From Patulibacter sp052039575 (GTDB taxonomy: Bacteria; Actinomycetota; Thermoleophilia; Solirubrobacterales; Solirubrobacteraceae): DNA of 26,872 bases. The position numbers and the translations under genes are program-made. Of this stretch, positions 8,001 to 15,790 are shown in pieces; position 1 is the first letter of the stretch, and each line of letters begins with the position of its first letter. The stretch spans positions 1-26,872 of the forward strand of contig JBQGEK010000276.1 in assembly GCA_052039575.1 (NCBI GenBank), written 5' to 3'. The notes beneath the pieces were generated by a model. It had not been told where the DNA came from and searched no databases. It saw only the letters and a list, made by a program, of their open reading frames with translations.

Positions 8001-9281
8001 GTGTCCTCACAGCGCCAGATCCGCGTCGGAGACGTCCTGATCGGGGGCGGGGCCCCGGTCGCCGTCCAGACGATGACGAAGACCGAGACGGCCAACCTGC
8101 CCGAGACGATGGCGCAGATCCATCGCGTCGCCGAAGCCGGGGCGGATCTCGTCCGCGTCGCGGTGCCCCGCAACGAGGACGTCGAGGCGCTGAAGACGAT
8201 CGTCGCCGAGTCGCCGATCCCGATCATCGCCGACATCCACTTCAACCACACGCTGGCGATCAAGGCGATCGAGGCGGGCGCGCACTGCATCCGGCTGAAC
8301 CCCGGCAACATCGGCGGACCCGAGAAGGTCGCCGAGGTGGTCGCGGTGGCCAAGCGTCACGACGTGCCGATCCGCGTCGGCGTCAACTCCGGATCGCTGC
8401 CCAAGCACCTGCGCGACATGGAGTTCACGGACCCGGTCGGGGCGCTCGTCGCCGCGGCCGAGGAGACGGTTGCGCTGATGGAGTCGCTCGACTTCGGGAA
8501 CTTCAAGGTCTCGATGAAGTCGACCTCGGTGCCGAACACGATCGCGTCCAACCGGCTGCTCAGCGAGCGGATCCCGTACCCGCTGCATCTGGGCGTGACC
8601 GAGGCCGGGACCAAGTGGACGGGGTCGCTGAAGAGCGCCGTCGGCCTGGGCACCCTGCTCGCCGATGGGATCGGCGACACGGTCCGGATCAGCCTCTCGA
8701 CCTTCCACGCGGAGGAAGAGGTCAAGGTCGCGTGGGAGATCCTCAAGGCGCTGAAGCTGCGCGAGAAGGGTCCGGTGCTGATCGCCTGCCCGACCTGCGG
8801 ACGCCTGCAGTTCGACATGGACTCGGTGGTCCAGGAGGTCGAGCAGCGGCTGCAGGCGTACGACGACCCGATCGAGGTCTCGGTGCTCGGCTGTGCGGTC
8901 AACGGGATCGGCGAAGCCCGCCACGCGGACTTCGGGATCACCGGGGCCAAGGACGCCGGCATGATCTTCTCCAAGGGCGAGCCGCTGAAGAAGGTCAAGA
9001 CCGCCGACCTGGTGGACGAGCTGTTCAAGGAGATCGACCGCTACTACGCGTCGGGCAAGCAGGTCGTGCGCGACGAGCGCGAGGCCGCCGAGGCGACCCA
9101 GTGGCTGTCGGAGAACGAGGATCTCTCCGCGATGACCCCCGAGCGGCTGGCGCAGCTCGAGAAGGAGAAGACCCGCGAAGAGCAGGACCGGTTGGCGGCC
9201 GAGGCCGAGGAACGGGCGCCGCACGTGGCGGACGAGACCTCGTCGCCGACGGCCGGCCGCCGCTTCACCCGCGCCGGGTAG
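8001..9281 (+). CDS. ispG: 4-hydroxy-3-methylbut-2-enyl diphosphate synthase (IspG/GcpE)
   Basis: IspG reduces MEcPP to HMBPP in the MEP pathway using a [4Fe-4S] cluster. The cluster ligands are visible as ACPTCGR (Cys263, Cys266), GCAVNG (Cys298) and Glu305 in GEARHAD, matching the three Cys and one Glu of bacterial enzymes. The N-terminal barrel shows PVAVQTMTKT, PIIADIHF and NPGNIG. At 426 residues it is longer than the roughly 370 of E. coli because of a ~70-residue acidic, glutamate- and lysine-rich C-terminal tail, probably helical. The GTG start fits the TACAAT box 6 bases upstream. A strong hairpin follows the stop. Confidence 0.97.
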   Translation: MSSQRQIRVGDVLIGGGAPVAVQTMTKTETANLPETMAQIHRVAEAGADLVRVAVPRNEDVEALKTIVAESPIPIIADIHFNHTLAIKAIEAGAHCIRLNPGNIGGPEKVAEVVAVAKRHDVPIRVGVNSGSLPKHLRDMEFTDPVGALVAAAEETVALMESLDFGNFKVSMKSTSVPNTIASNRLLSERIPYPLHLGVTEAGTKWTGSLKSAVGLGTLLADGIGDTVRISLSTFHAEEEVKVAWEILKALKLREKGPVLIACPTCGRLQFDMDSVVQEVEQRLQAYDDPIEVSVLGCAVNGIGEARHADFGITGAKDAGMIFSKGEPLKKVKTADLVDELFKEIDRYYASGKQVVRDEREAAEATQWLSENEDLSAMTPERLAQLEKEKTREEQDRLAAEAEERAPHVADETSSPTAGRRFTRAG

Positions 9282-9302
9282 CGCGCTCCCATCCATACAT
9301 CC

Positions 9303-9340
9303 AACGACGACGGGCGGCCGACTGGCCGCCCGTCGTCGTT
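9303..9340 (+). terminator. Strong bidirectional terminator hairpin
   Basis: A perfect 17-bp stem (9303-9319 with 9324-9340) closes a GACT loop. Its outer arms read AACGACGACGG and the complement, ending in CGTCGTCGTT, so each direction ends in a short T. It lies between the ends of ispG (+) and the glycoside hydrolase gene (-) and should stop transcription both ways. Confidence 0.9.
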
Positions 9341-9381
9341 GCGCCGCGGGTGCAGTGCCCGACCGACGGGCGCTGCGGCCG

Positions 9382-10872
9382 CTACGAGGTCTTGCGCAAC
9401 GTCGTCACCGCGCTCTTGTGCTTCTTGCCTTCGGCGTCGGTGTACTCGAAGCGGTACCGGGCCTTCGAGTCACGCGGCACCCGGACCTGGAAGATCCCGT
9501 TGCGGTTGGTGCGCACGGTGCGGTAGCTGCGGTAGGTCTTGCTCGACCCGGTACGACGCAGCAGTCGCACGCTCGTCGCACCGTTCGCGGTGCGGACCTG
9601 GCCCCAGACGTGGGCGGCCTTCGACGTGCGCCAACCGAAGATCGGATGGCTGAAGACCCGGGCCAGCGGCTTCGGCTTCCGGTCGACCGTGTAGAGCCCG
9701 GACTGCCAGCGGTCCCAGCGCCCGGACTGCTGCTGGGTCGGCGCCTCGTCGAACCAGACGTACTGGGTCAGCATCTGGACGCGCGAGTTGCGGGCCGCGA
9801 TCGACCAGCCCCACTGCGACCAGGTGGCCGCGGCGGTCGCCGACGGCAGCGCCTTGTTCGGGTCCGGCGGGTTGGTCTCGTAGGCGTACTCGTCGAGCCA
9901 GAGCGGCAGCTTCCGGGCGCCGTTGACCTTGATCCGCTTCTTGTCGACCAGCTTGTCGAGCACCGTGGTCAGGCGCCGCAGATCGGCCATCCGCGCGTTG
10001 TTGGTGTCGGGATCCCGCTTGCCCGGCGAGAACGCCTGCGAGTGCGGGTGGTAGGACAGCGCCTCCGCCTCGAGCGGCTTGAAGTTGCGGCAGCGTCCGG
10101 TCTTGATCGGCCGGTACTTGCTGTCGACGCAGGCCATCGTCCGCAGGAAGGTCAGCGGCTGCGACGTCGTGTTCGGGTTCGCCCGGTTGCGCGCACCGAG
10201 CGACGACGTGCCGCCGATCGCGACCCGCGCGGACTCGTCCCCGGCGTGGATCGCCTCGTAGCCCTCGCGGGCGAGCTCGCGGTAGAGATGCGGGGCGTAG
10301 GACGTGCAACGACCCTGGCTGGCGCAGACGTTCTGCGGCTTGAGCCAGGTCGCGACGTTCGGCTCGTTCCAGACGATGTAGCGCTCGACGCGGTCGGCGA
10401 CGTGGGTCGCGACGGCCTTGGCGAACTCACCGAACTTCTTCGGGTCCGGGTACATGTCGCGCTTCCGGCGGCCGGGCTGCGACGAGCCCCAGACCGGACC
10501 GGGCCCGGAGATCACCAGCGTCGGGGTCATCCCGTTGCTGAGGATCAGGTGGAGCTTGTAGTCGAGCTGCGAGAAGTCGTACGACGCGGGGTTGCTGGCG
10601 TCGAAGCCCTCGGGCGCGCGGACGGAGTCCTGCGCCGGTGCGAGCTTGTCCCACTGCGCGAAGGTCCGGACGTCCTGCACGCCGGCCGCCTTCCACTGCT
10701 TGACGATCCCGTCGATCTCGTGCGGATCGAGCGGCTCTGGCAGCGTGTTCTCGAGCACTCTCTCGTCAGCGATCCCGGTCAGCTGGGTCGGCGACGCGGA
10801 CGCGACGGCGGGCAGCGCCAACGTCGCGACCAGAGCAGCTACCAGCATCGCGGGAACGGGACGATCGGTCAT
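9382..10872 (-). CDS. Secreted glycoside hydrolase-like TIM-barrel protein
   Basis: The 496-residue product starts with a signal peptide (charged MTDRP, hydrophobic residues 8-22, then VASASP as a likely signal peptidase I site). The catalytic region resembles clan GH-A barrels such as families 5 and 39. ERYIVWNEPN places the acid/base at Glu170, SYHPHS lies near 273-278, and PLWLDEYAYET places the likely nucleophile at Glu328. After about residue 420 a short beta-rich region (RTANGATSVRLLRRTG onward) resembles an accessory domain. The substrate is unknown. The ATG at 10872 is chosen because AGGAG lies 10 bases upstream and the signal peptide follows directly; the frame is open 24 codons further up. 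It is monocistronic, convergent with ispG and divergent from proS. Confidence 0.85.
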   Translation of the reverse strand: MTDRPVPAMLVAALVATLALPAVASASPTQLTGIADERVLENTLPEPLDPHEIDGIVKQWKAAGVQDVRTFAQWDKLAPAQDSVRAPEGFDASNPASYDFSQLDYKLHLILSNGMTPTLVISGPGPVWGSSQPGRRKRDMYPDPKKFGEFAKAVATHVADRVERYIVWNEPNVATWLKPQNVCASQGRCTSYAPHLYRELAREGYEAIHAGDESARVAIGGTSSLGARNRANPNTTSQPLTFLRTMACVDSKYRPIKTGRCRNFKPLEAEALSYHPHSQAFSPGKRDPDTNNARMADLRRLTTVLDKLVDKKRIKVNGARKLPLWLDEYAYETNPPDPNKALPSATAAATWSQWGWSIAARNSRVQMLTQYVWFDEAPTQQQSGRWDRWQSGLYTVDRKPKPLARVFSHPIFGWRTSKAAHVWGQVRTANGATSVRLLRRTGSSKTYRSYRTVRTNRNGIFQVRVPRDSKARYRFEYTDAEGKKHKSAVTTLRKTS

Positions 10873-10903
10873 CAAAGGGATTCTCCTGGGGCCGGGCACA
10901 GAA

Positions 10904-10930
10904 CGGGCTGACGTCATCTGCGTCAGCCCG
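10904..10930 (-). promoter_or_regulatory. Inverted repeat in the leader of the glycoside hydrolase gene
   Basis: CGGGCTGACG and CGTCAGCCCG form a perfect 10-bp inverted repeat around seven bases. If transcription starts from the TAGGTT box at 10943-10948, the repeat lies close to the 5' end of the mRNA, about 30 bases ahead of the start codon. It could be a 5' stabilising hairpin or a dimeric-regulator operator. The repeat is seen; the role is inferred. Confidence 0.5.
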
Positions 10931-10942
10931 GTCGGCGCGATC

Positions 10943-10948
10943 AACCTA
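10943..10948 (-). promoter_or_regulatory. Candidate -10 box of the glycoside hydrolase gene
   Basis: TAGGTT on the minus strand fits TANNNT and would give a leader of about 65 bases carrying the inverted repeat and the AGGAG site. No convincing -35 was seen. Confidence 0.35.
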
Positions 10949-11022
10949 CAGAACCCCGGCCGGTGCAGGATGTTGCGGTACCCCGGTCGTCCACGCTGGA
11001 GCCGGGGCGACCCCGAACCGAA

Positions 11023-11028
11023 TAGATT
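11023..11028 (+). promoter_or_regulatory. -10 box of proS
   Basis: TAGATT fits TANNNT and lies 7 bases before the proS GTG at 11036, implying a leaderless transcript. The expected -35 position is GC-rich and unconvincing. Confidence 0.55.
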
Positions 11029-11035
11029 GGGGATC

Positions 11036-12775
11036 GTGACCCGCCTGTCCCGCCTGCTGCTTCCGACCGAACGTCAACCGCCGGCGGACGCCGAGGCCGT
11101 GTCGCACCAGCTGATGGTCCGAGCCGGTCTGGTCCGGCAGATGGGTGCGGGCCTCTGGAGCTGGCTGCCGGCCGGCTGGCGGGCCCACCAGAAGGTGGTT
11201 GCGATCATCCGCGAGGAGATGGAGCGGATCGGGGCGCAGGAGGTGCTGATGCCGGTGCTGCAGCCCGCCGAGCTGTGGCGCAGGACCGGACGCTACGACG
11301 CGATCGCCGGCGAGCTGTTCCGGCTCAACGACCGTCGCGACGCCGACATGGTCCTGGCGATGACGCACGAGGAGGCGATGACGCACCACGTCGCCCAGGT
11401 CGTCCGCAGCTACCGCGACCTGCCGTTCAGCCTGTTCCAGTTCCAGATCAAGGAGCGCGACGAGCCGCGCCCCCGGGCCGGCGTGCTGCGCACGCGCGAG
11501 TTCGTGATGAAGGACGCCTACTCGTTCGACCGCGACGAAGCCGGCCTGCACACCCAGTACGAGGAGTACCGACAGGCCTACGCCCGGGTCTACGACCGCA
11601 GCGGCCTGCGCTGGTTCGAGGTCGAGTCCGACACCGGGATGATGGGTGGCAAGCGCGCCCACGAGTACATGGCGCCCTGTCCCGCCGGCGAGGACGACGT
11701 CGCGCTGGCAGGTCCCGACCCCGTGCGCCCCGACTACGCCGCCAACGTCGAGGTCGCGACCGCGGAGCCGTCACCGGTCGCGTTGCCGCCGGCAGGCGAT
11801 GCTCCGGCCAGCGTGGACACGCCCGGAGCAACGACGATCGCGCAGCTGGAGTCCAGCCTCGGGCGATCCGCCGACACGATGCTCAAGGCGTACCCGGTGG
11901 TCGTGAACGACGACCCGAGCGACCTGCGCATGGTGGTGCTGCGCGGCGACCACAGCGTCGTCGACGTCAAGCTGAGCAAGGCGCTCGGAGCGCCGTTCCG
12001 CCCCGCGGGGGTCGAGGAGATCGCCGCGAAGATCGGTCCGGTCGGATTCATCGGGCCCGTCGGCATCGACGTGCCGGTGCTGCTCGACGCGGCGGTCGTC
12101 GCGGCGGGCGAGGCGAACCCCGGCGGTGGCTGGCTGGCCGGCGGCAACGCGACCGACGTCCACCTGGACGGCGTCGTGCCGGGGCGTGACTTCGAGTACA
12201 CGGCGATCGACGTGCGCGAGGTCGTCGCCGGGGACACGGTCGACGGTCACCCCGTGACGATCGAGCCGGCGATCGAAGTCGGCAACATCTTCCAGCTGAT
12301 GACGCGCTACTCCGAGCCGCTCGGCGCGAGCTTCCTCGACGAGGACGGCAACGAGCAGTCGGTCGTGTTGGGGTCGTACGGGATCGGCCCGGCGCGGATC
12401 GTCGCCGCCGCGGTCGAGCAGTTCCACGACGAACGGGGGATCGCCTGGCCGAAGGCGATCGCGCCGTTCGAGATCGAGGTCGTCGCCCTGGGCAAGCCGG
12501 GGGGTCCCGAGCTGGAGGCCGCCGAGAAGGTCTACACCGAGCTCCAGGCCGCCGGGTTCGACGTGCTGCTCGAAGACCGCGCCGGTGGGACGGGCCAGAA
12601 GCTGACCGACGCCGAGCTGCTCGGTGCGCCGCTGCGGCTGACGATCGGCAAGCGCGGTCTGGCCGACGGCCGGGTCGAGGCGCAGATCCGGCGCGGGTCG
12701 GAGGACGTCGAGGGCGGGCTGCCGATCGACGGCCTGGTCGACGCGGTGCGCGAACTGTGGGGGCGGGTGCCCTGA
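11036..12775 (+). CDS. proS: Prolyl-tRNA synthetase (bacterial type with insertion domain)
   Basis: ProS charges tRNA-Pro in the cytoplasm. The 579-residue product is the usual length for the bacterial type. Visible are the class II motif 1 region (HQKVVAIIREEMERIGAQEVL and on), motif 2 in FQIKERDEPRPRAGVLRTRE followed by FVMKDAYSFD, motif 3 in GSYGIGPARIVAAAVEQ, and the C-terminal anticodon-binding segment GTGQKLTDAELLGAPLRLTI. The region between motifs 2 and 3 (about residues 220-385) is the editing insertion. The GTG at 11036 is selected because MTRLSRLLLPT is the normal N-terminus and a TAGATT box lies 7 bases upstream; the open frame extending further up is spurious. The last 19 bases overlap pgsA. 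Confidence 0.97.
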   Translation: MTRLSRLLLPTERQPPADAEAVSHQLMVRAGLVRQMGAGLWSWLPAGWRAHQKVVAIIREEMERIGAQEVLMPVLQPAELWRRTGRYDAIAGELFRLNDRRDADMVLAMTHEEAMTHHVAQVVRSYRDLPFSLFQFQIKERDEPRPRAGVLRTREFVMKDAYSFDRDEAGLHTQYEEYRQAYARVYDRSGLRWFEVESDTGMMGGKRAHEYMAPCPAGEDDVALAGPDPVRPDYAANVEVATAEPSPVALPPAGDAPASVDTPGATTIAQLESSLGRSADTMLKAYPVVVNDDPSDLRMVVLRGDHSVVDVKLSKALGAPFRPAGVEEIAAKIGPVGFIGPVGIDVPVLLDAAVVAAGEANPGGGWLAGGNATDVHLDGVVPGRDFEYTAIDVREVVAGDTVDGHPVTIEPAIEVGNIFQLMTRYSEPLGASFLDEDGNEQSVVLGSYGIGPARIVAAAVEQFHDERGIAWPKAIAPFEIEVVALGKPGGPELEAAEKVYTELQAAGFDVLLEDRAGGTGQKLTDAELLGAPLRLTIGKRGLADGRVEAQIRRGSEDVEGGLPIDGLVDAVRELWGRVP

Positions 12776-13551
12776 ACCCGACGACCGGCGACCGACGGCC
12801 GGACGAGGGCGACGACCGCGATCCGGGGAAGCTGCGTCGTCGCACGCGCGAACGTGCCGACCAGGTACGGGAGCGCACGCGCGAGCGCACCGAGCTCGTG
12901 CGTGATCGCACGCGCGAGCAGACCGAGCGAGCCCGGAGGACCGTGTACCGGCTGTTCGGGATCGATCGCTCCGGTCCGCCGCCGCCCGAGACGCTCGCGG
13001 GCGCGCCGCTGCGCGTCTGGACGATTCCGAACGCGGTCGGGATGCTGCGGCTGGTCTGCATCCCGGTCTTCCTGGTCCTGGCCCTCAGGTCCGAAACCGG
13101 CACCGACGTGGTTCCGGCGATCCTCTTCCTCGCGATCGCCTGGTCGGACTACCTCGACGGGTTCCTCGCACGCGCCACCGGGCAGTACAGCCGCTTCGGG
13201 TCGCTGCTCGATCCGGTCACCGACCGCTCGCTGGTGCTCGCCGGAGGGATCGTCTGCTGGCAGTTCGAGCTGCTGCCGCGATGGGCGCTGGCGGTGCTGG
13301 TGATCCGGGAGCTGTACATGCTGTTCGCCGGGCGGGCCGCGATCGCCCAGGGGATCAAGCTCGAGATCAACTGGTGGGGCCGGCTCGCGGTCTGGCCGAC
13401 GATGTCGGGCCTGTTCGCGGCGCTGGTCGGTCTGTCGACGGTCGGCACGGTGCTCGTGATCGTCGGCCTCGCGATGGCGCTGGTGGCCACCGGCCAGTAC
13501 ATCCGCGACGCCCGCCGGATCCAGCGCGAACGACGTGCGAGCCACGCCTGA
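12757..13551 (+). CDS. pgsA: CDP-alcohol phosphatidyltransferase, PgsA type
   Basis: This membrane enzyme transfers a phosphatidyl group from CDP-diacylglycerol, the cdsA product, to an alcohol, probably glycerol 3-phosphate. The eight-residue catalytic signature is complete: DYLDGFLAR, then GSLLDPVTDR, with the four conserved Asp. About six hydrophobic helices follow from residue ~88. The 264-residue form begins with a ~75-residue arginine-rich, probably coiled segment with repeated RTRE units (RERTRERTELVRDRTREQTE), not usual for the family. The GTG at 12757 overlaps the end of proS by 19 bases; an in-frame GTG near 12898 could shorten the extension. Inositol- or other alcohol-specific relatives cannot be excluded. 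Confidence 0.88.
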   Translation: MGAGALNPTTGDRRPDEGDDRDPGKLRRRTRERADQVRERTRERTELVRDRTREQTERARRTVYRLFGIDRSGPPPPETLAGAPLRVWTIPNAVGMLRLVCIPVFLVLALRSETGTDVVPAILFLAIAWSDYLDGFLARATGQYSRFGSLLDPVTDRSLVLAGGIVCWQFELLPRWALAVLVIRELYMLFAGRAAIAQGIKLEINWWGRLAVWPTMSGLFAALVGLSTVGTVLVIVGLAMALVATGQYIRDARRIQRERRASHA

Positions 13552-13624
13552 CCGGCTCTGACGTCACCCGGACGACGTGTGCGGGACAGTGCGTTCCCGC
13601 CCGACCACCACCCTCAACCGCAGG

Positions 13625-13655
13625 TTGAGACGAAGGGGTGATTCGCTGGTATGCT
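13625..13655 (+). promoter_or_regulatory. Promoter of the rsiG-FHA-merR operon
   Basis: TTGAGA (13625-13630), a 19-base spacer and TATGCT (13650-13655) form one of the best -35/-10 pairs in the window. The next in-frame GTG (13663) lies 7 bases after the -10. This makes the ATG at 13651, which lies inside the -10 box, an unlikely start. Confidence 0.7.
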
Positions 13656-13662
13656 CGAACCG

Positions 13663-14010
13663 GTGGAACACCCGACCCGGAGCCTCCACACCATGGACGA
13701 GACCTTCTCTGATCTCGGCGGCCTCGCCGACGAGGAACTCAAGGCGATGATCGATCGCCTGACCGCCGAGGAGACCGAGGTCAGCTACCGCCGGCGGATC
13801 CTGCACGGGCAGATCGACATCCTCCGGGCGGAGCTCGTCAACCGCCTGCGGGTGCGGCACAGCGACGGCGACGCGATCATCGCGGACACCGACGTGAATC
13901 GGCTGACGGAGATCCTCGCCAACCGCGCGACGACCCTCCGGTTGGTCCCGGACCCGGAGTCCGGTCGTCCACCAACTGACCCATCCACCGGACCGAAGGC
14001 AGCGAGCTGA
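13663..14010 (+). CDS. rsiG: RsiG-like anti-sigma factor candidate (c-di-GMP motif)
   Basis: The small 115-residue product is probably a helical hairpin. Residues 37-52 read E-TEV-S-YR-R-RIL-H-GQI-D, followed by ILRAELVNRL. This matches the RsiG c-di-GMP signature E-x3-S-x2-R-x3-Q-x3-D at every fixed position but one, with His48 in place of Gln. RsiG of Streptomyces is a c-di-GMP-armed anti-sigma factor for WhiG with two motif copies; Rubrobacter RsiG has one copy and works as a dimer. A single copy is present here, so dimer action is expected. The partner sigma factor is not in the window. The start is set by the promoter at 13625-13655; ATG 13651 would add four residues. The FHA gene overlaps the stop by one base. 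The family call is from motif memory, not a search. Confidence 0.72.
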   Translation: MEHPTRSLHTMDETFSDLGGLADEELKAMIDRLTAEETEVSYRRRILHGQIDILRAELVNRLRVRHSDGDAIIADTDVNRLTEILANRATTLRLVPDPESGRPPTDPSTGPKAAS

Positions 14011-14480
14011 TGGCCGTCCACTGCCCGGAGTGCGGGTTCGCCGCCGGCGCCGCCGCCAACTTCTGCCCCAAGTGCGGGGCGTACCTGGCGGACGTCGGCC
14101 AGGGCGAGGGTCCCAGCACCGCCACGTACCAGATCCAGGAGTCGGGCGAGCAGACCGCGATCGATCTCGGCGCGGTTCGTCAAGCCGGCGGAGCCGCGCT
14201 CGTGGTCCGGACCGGCGGCGGTCTCGAGGGCGAGAGCCTCGCGCTCGAAGGCGAGCGCGTCTCGATCGGCCGGCGTCCTGACAGCACGCTGTTCCTCGAC
14301 GACGTCACCGTCTCACGGGATCACGCCCTGCTGGTCGCGCGCAGCGACGGGTGGCACATCGACGATCTCGGTTCGCTGAACGGCACCTACGTCAACCGTC
14401 ACCGGATCGACAGCACGCTGCTCCACGACGGCGACGAGGTCCAGGTCGGCAAGTTCAAGCTCACCTTCCTCGGCCGGTGA
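14010..14480 (+). CDS. Zinc-ribbon FHA-domain protein (GarA-like position)
   Basis: The 156-residue product starts with a four-cysteine zinc ribbon, CPECGF then CPKCGAYL (residues 4-28). A linker rich in Thr, Gln and Glu follows, then an FHA domain at about 65-156. The phosphothreonine-binding marks are present: SIGRRPDSTLFLDDVTVSRD and LGSLNGTYVN. FHA domains bind phosphothreonine made by Ser/Thr kinases. In mycobacteria the neighbour of the FtsR homologue is GarA, an FHA switch for central metabolism. The GarA N-terminal ETTS phosphosite is not seen here; the linker threonines (STATYQ, EQTAID) are possible substitutes. It is coupled to the RsiG-like gene by a TGATG overlap. Confidence 0.85.
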   Translation: MAVHCPECGFAAGAAANFCPKCGAYLADVGQGEGPSTATYQIQESGEQTAIDLGAVRQAGGAALVVRTGGGLEGESLALEGERVSIGRRPDSTLFLDDVTVSRDHALLVARSDGWHIDDLGSLNGTYVNRHRIDSTLLHDGDEVQVGKFKLTFLGR

Positions 14481-14489
14481 GGTCCACCC

Positions 14490-15302
14490 GTGCCCGTCGA
14501 TCCCGTCGATCCGACACCGCGCGGGGCCCCGGCACCGGCCGGTGAGGGGACCCCGGCCCGTGCGGCCGGCCGCAGCGGTCGGCCGCTGACGATCGGTCAG
14601 GTCAACAAGCTGCTGGCCGGCGAGTTCCCCGACATCTCGATCTCGAAGATCCGCTACCTGGAGGAGCAGAAGCTGCTCCAGCCACGGCGGACCACCGGCG
14701 GCTACCGCCTGTTCAGCAGCGAGGACGTCGACCGGCTGCGGACGATCCTGCGGCTGCAGCGCGACGAGTTCCTGCCGCTCCGGGTGATCCGCCAGGAGCT
14801 CGCCGCCGGTCGCGGGCAGGACGCGCCGCGGGTGGTGCACGGCACCGATACGTCGGGCACCGAGGTCGCGTCGACCGAGTCTCCGGGTCCGCGGGCGGTC
14901 GCGCTGCGTCCGGGCGGCTCCGGATCGCCGATCCACACCGTCGAGCAGCTCTGCGAGGACACCCGCGCCACCCCGGATCTGGTCAAGGAGCTGCGCGACT
15001 ACGGGGTGATCGAGGGCTCGGCCGTCTCGGGGGCGATCGTCTTCGACGACGACGAGCGCGAGATCGTCCGGGCCGCCGTCGAGCTGTCGCGCTACGGCGT
15101 CGGCGGCCGGCACCTGCGCGTCCTGCGCAGCTCCGCCGACCGCGAGGGCGCGCTGCTCGAGCAGCTGCTCGGACCGTCGTTGCGCTCGCGCAGCACCGAG
15201 CGCCGCACCGAAGCCGTCACCGCCCTCGAGACGCTCGCATCGACCACGATGCGGTTGAAGCACCTGCTGTTGGTCCGTGACCTGCGCCGTCTGATTCCCT
15301 GA
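14490..15302 (+). CDS. MerR-family regulator, FtsR (Rv1828)-like
   Basis: The 270-residue product has a MerR winged-helix DNA-binding region: LTIGQVNKLLAGEFPDISIS, then KIRYLEEQKLLQPRRTTGGY with RLFSSEDVDRL (about residues 31-80). The unusually long LAGEFPDIS insertion between helices is typical of the Rv1828/FtsR group. A variable linker and a C-terminal region of about 120 residues (TVEQLCEDT onward) follow, possibly a second helical domain. In Corynebacterium FtsR activates ftsZ, so a role in division or growth control is plausible. The GTG start has GAGG about 10 bases upstream and follows the FHA gene by 9 bases, as GarA and Rv1828 are adjacent in mycobacteria. Confidence 0.85.
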   Translation: MPVDPVDPTPRGAPAPAGEGTPARAAGRSGRPLTIGQVNKLLAGEFPDISISKIRYLEEQKLLQPRRTTGGYRLFSSEDVDRLRTILRLQRDEFLPLRVIRQELAAGRGQDAPRVVHGTDTSGTEVASTESPGPRAVALRPGGSGSPIHTVEQLCEDTRATPDLVKELRDYGVIEGSAVSGAIVFDDDEREIVRAAVELSRYGVGGRHLRVLRSSADREGALLEQLLGPSLRSRSTERRTEAVTALETLASTTMRLKHLLLVRDLRRLIP

Positions 15303-15319
15303 CCGAACGGAGCCGTCCG

Positions 15320-15781
15320 ATGACGACCGTCAACGCCTCGGCCCGGAGCACGGTGGCCGCATCTCCCGCCGACGTCTGGCATCTGATCTCGGACCCCGGC
15401 CGGGCGATCGCCTGGTGGCCGCACGCCGAGCGAGTCGAGGACGTCTCCGGTGGTCGGTTCACGCTGGTGGTGCGCAGCTCACGTGGAGTACCGGTGCGGA
15501 TGGACTGGCGGGTCGCCGCGTCGCGCCGCGAGTCACGTCAGCGCTGGGAGCAGGACCTGGCCGGCACGCCGTTCGCCAAGCTGCTGCGGTCGAGCGCCGT
15601 CGAGATCCAGCTCGAGCCGGACGGCGACGGCTGCGCGATCACCGTGATCGTCGAACGTGACCTCGTGAACCGCGGGTTCAGCGCGCGGTGGCTTGGGCGC
15701 CGGGCGTCCCGGCGCCACGCGGGGGACGCGCTGTCGCGGCTCGTGCGGGTGGCGAAGTCGACCGCCTCCGCCACCAGCTGA
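15320..15781 (+). CDS. SRPBCC (START-like) family protein
   Basis: The 153-residue product looks like a helix-grip lipid- or ligand-binding fold. It opens with ASARSTVAASPADVWHLISD, the normal first strand and helix of polyketide-cyclase-like SRPBCC proteins, then alternating strands and a C-terminal helix with several arginines. No catalytic signature is seen. The ATG has GGAG about 9 bases upstream and follows the MerR gene by 17 bases, so it likely ends that operon. The function is unknown; binding of a hydrophobic ligand is the family expectation. Its end lies only 9 bases from the end of the convergent sigma/anti-sigma-like gene. Confidence 0.75.
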   Translation: MTTVNASARSTVAASPADVWHLISDPGRAIAWWPHAERVEDVSGGRFTLVVRSSRGVPVRMDWRVAASRRESRQRWEQDLAGTPFAKLLRSSAVEIQLEPDGDGCAITVIVERDLVNRGFSARWLGRRASRRHAGDALSRLVRVAKSTASATS

Positions 15782-15790
15782 GCGTCACCG

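Noticed and set aside
9355..10911. 518-codon plus-strand open frame opposite the glycoside hydrolase gene
   Set aside because: The minus strand has a signal peptide, catalytic motifs and an AGGAG site; this frame has only Arg/Val/Gly-rich sequence.
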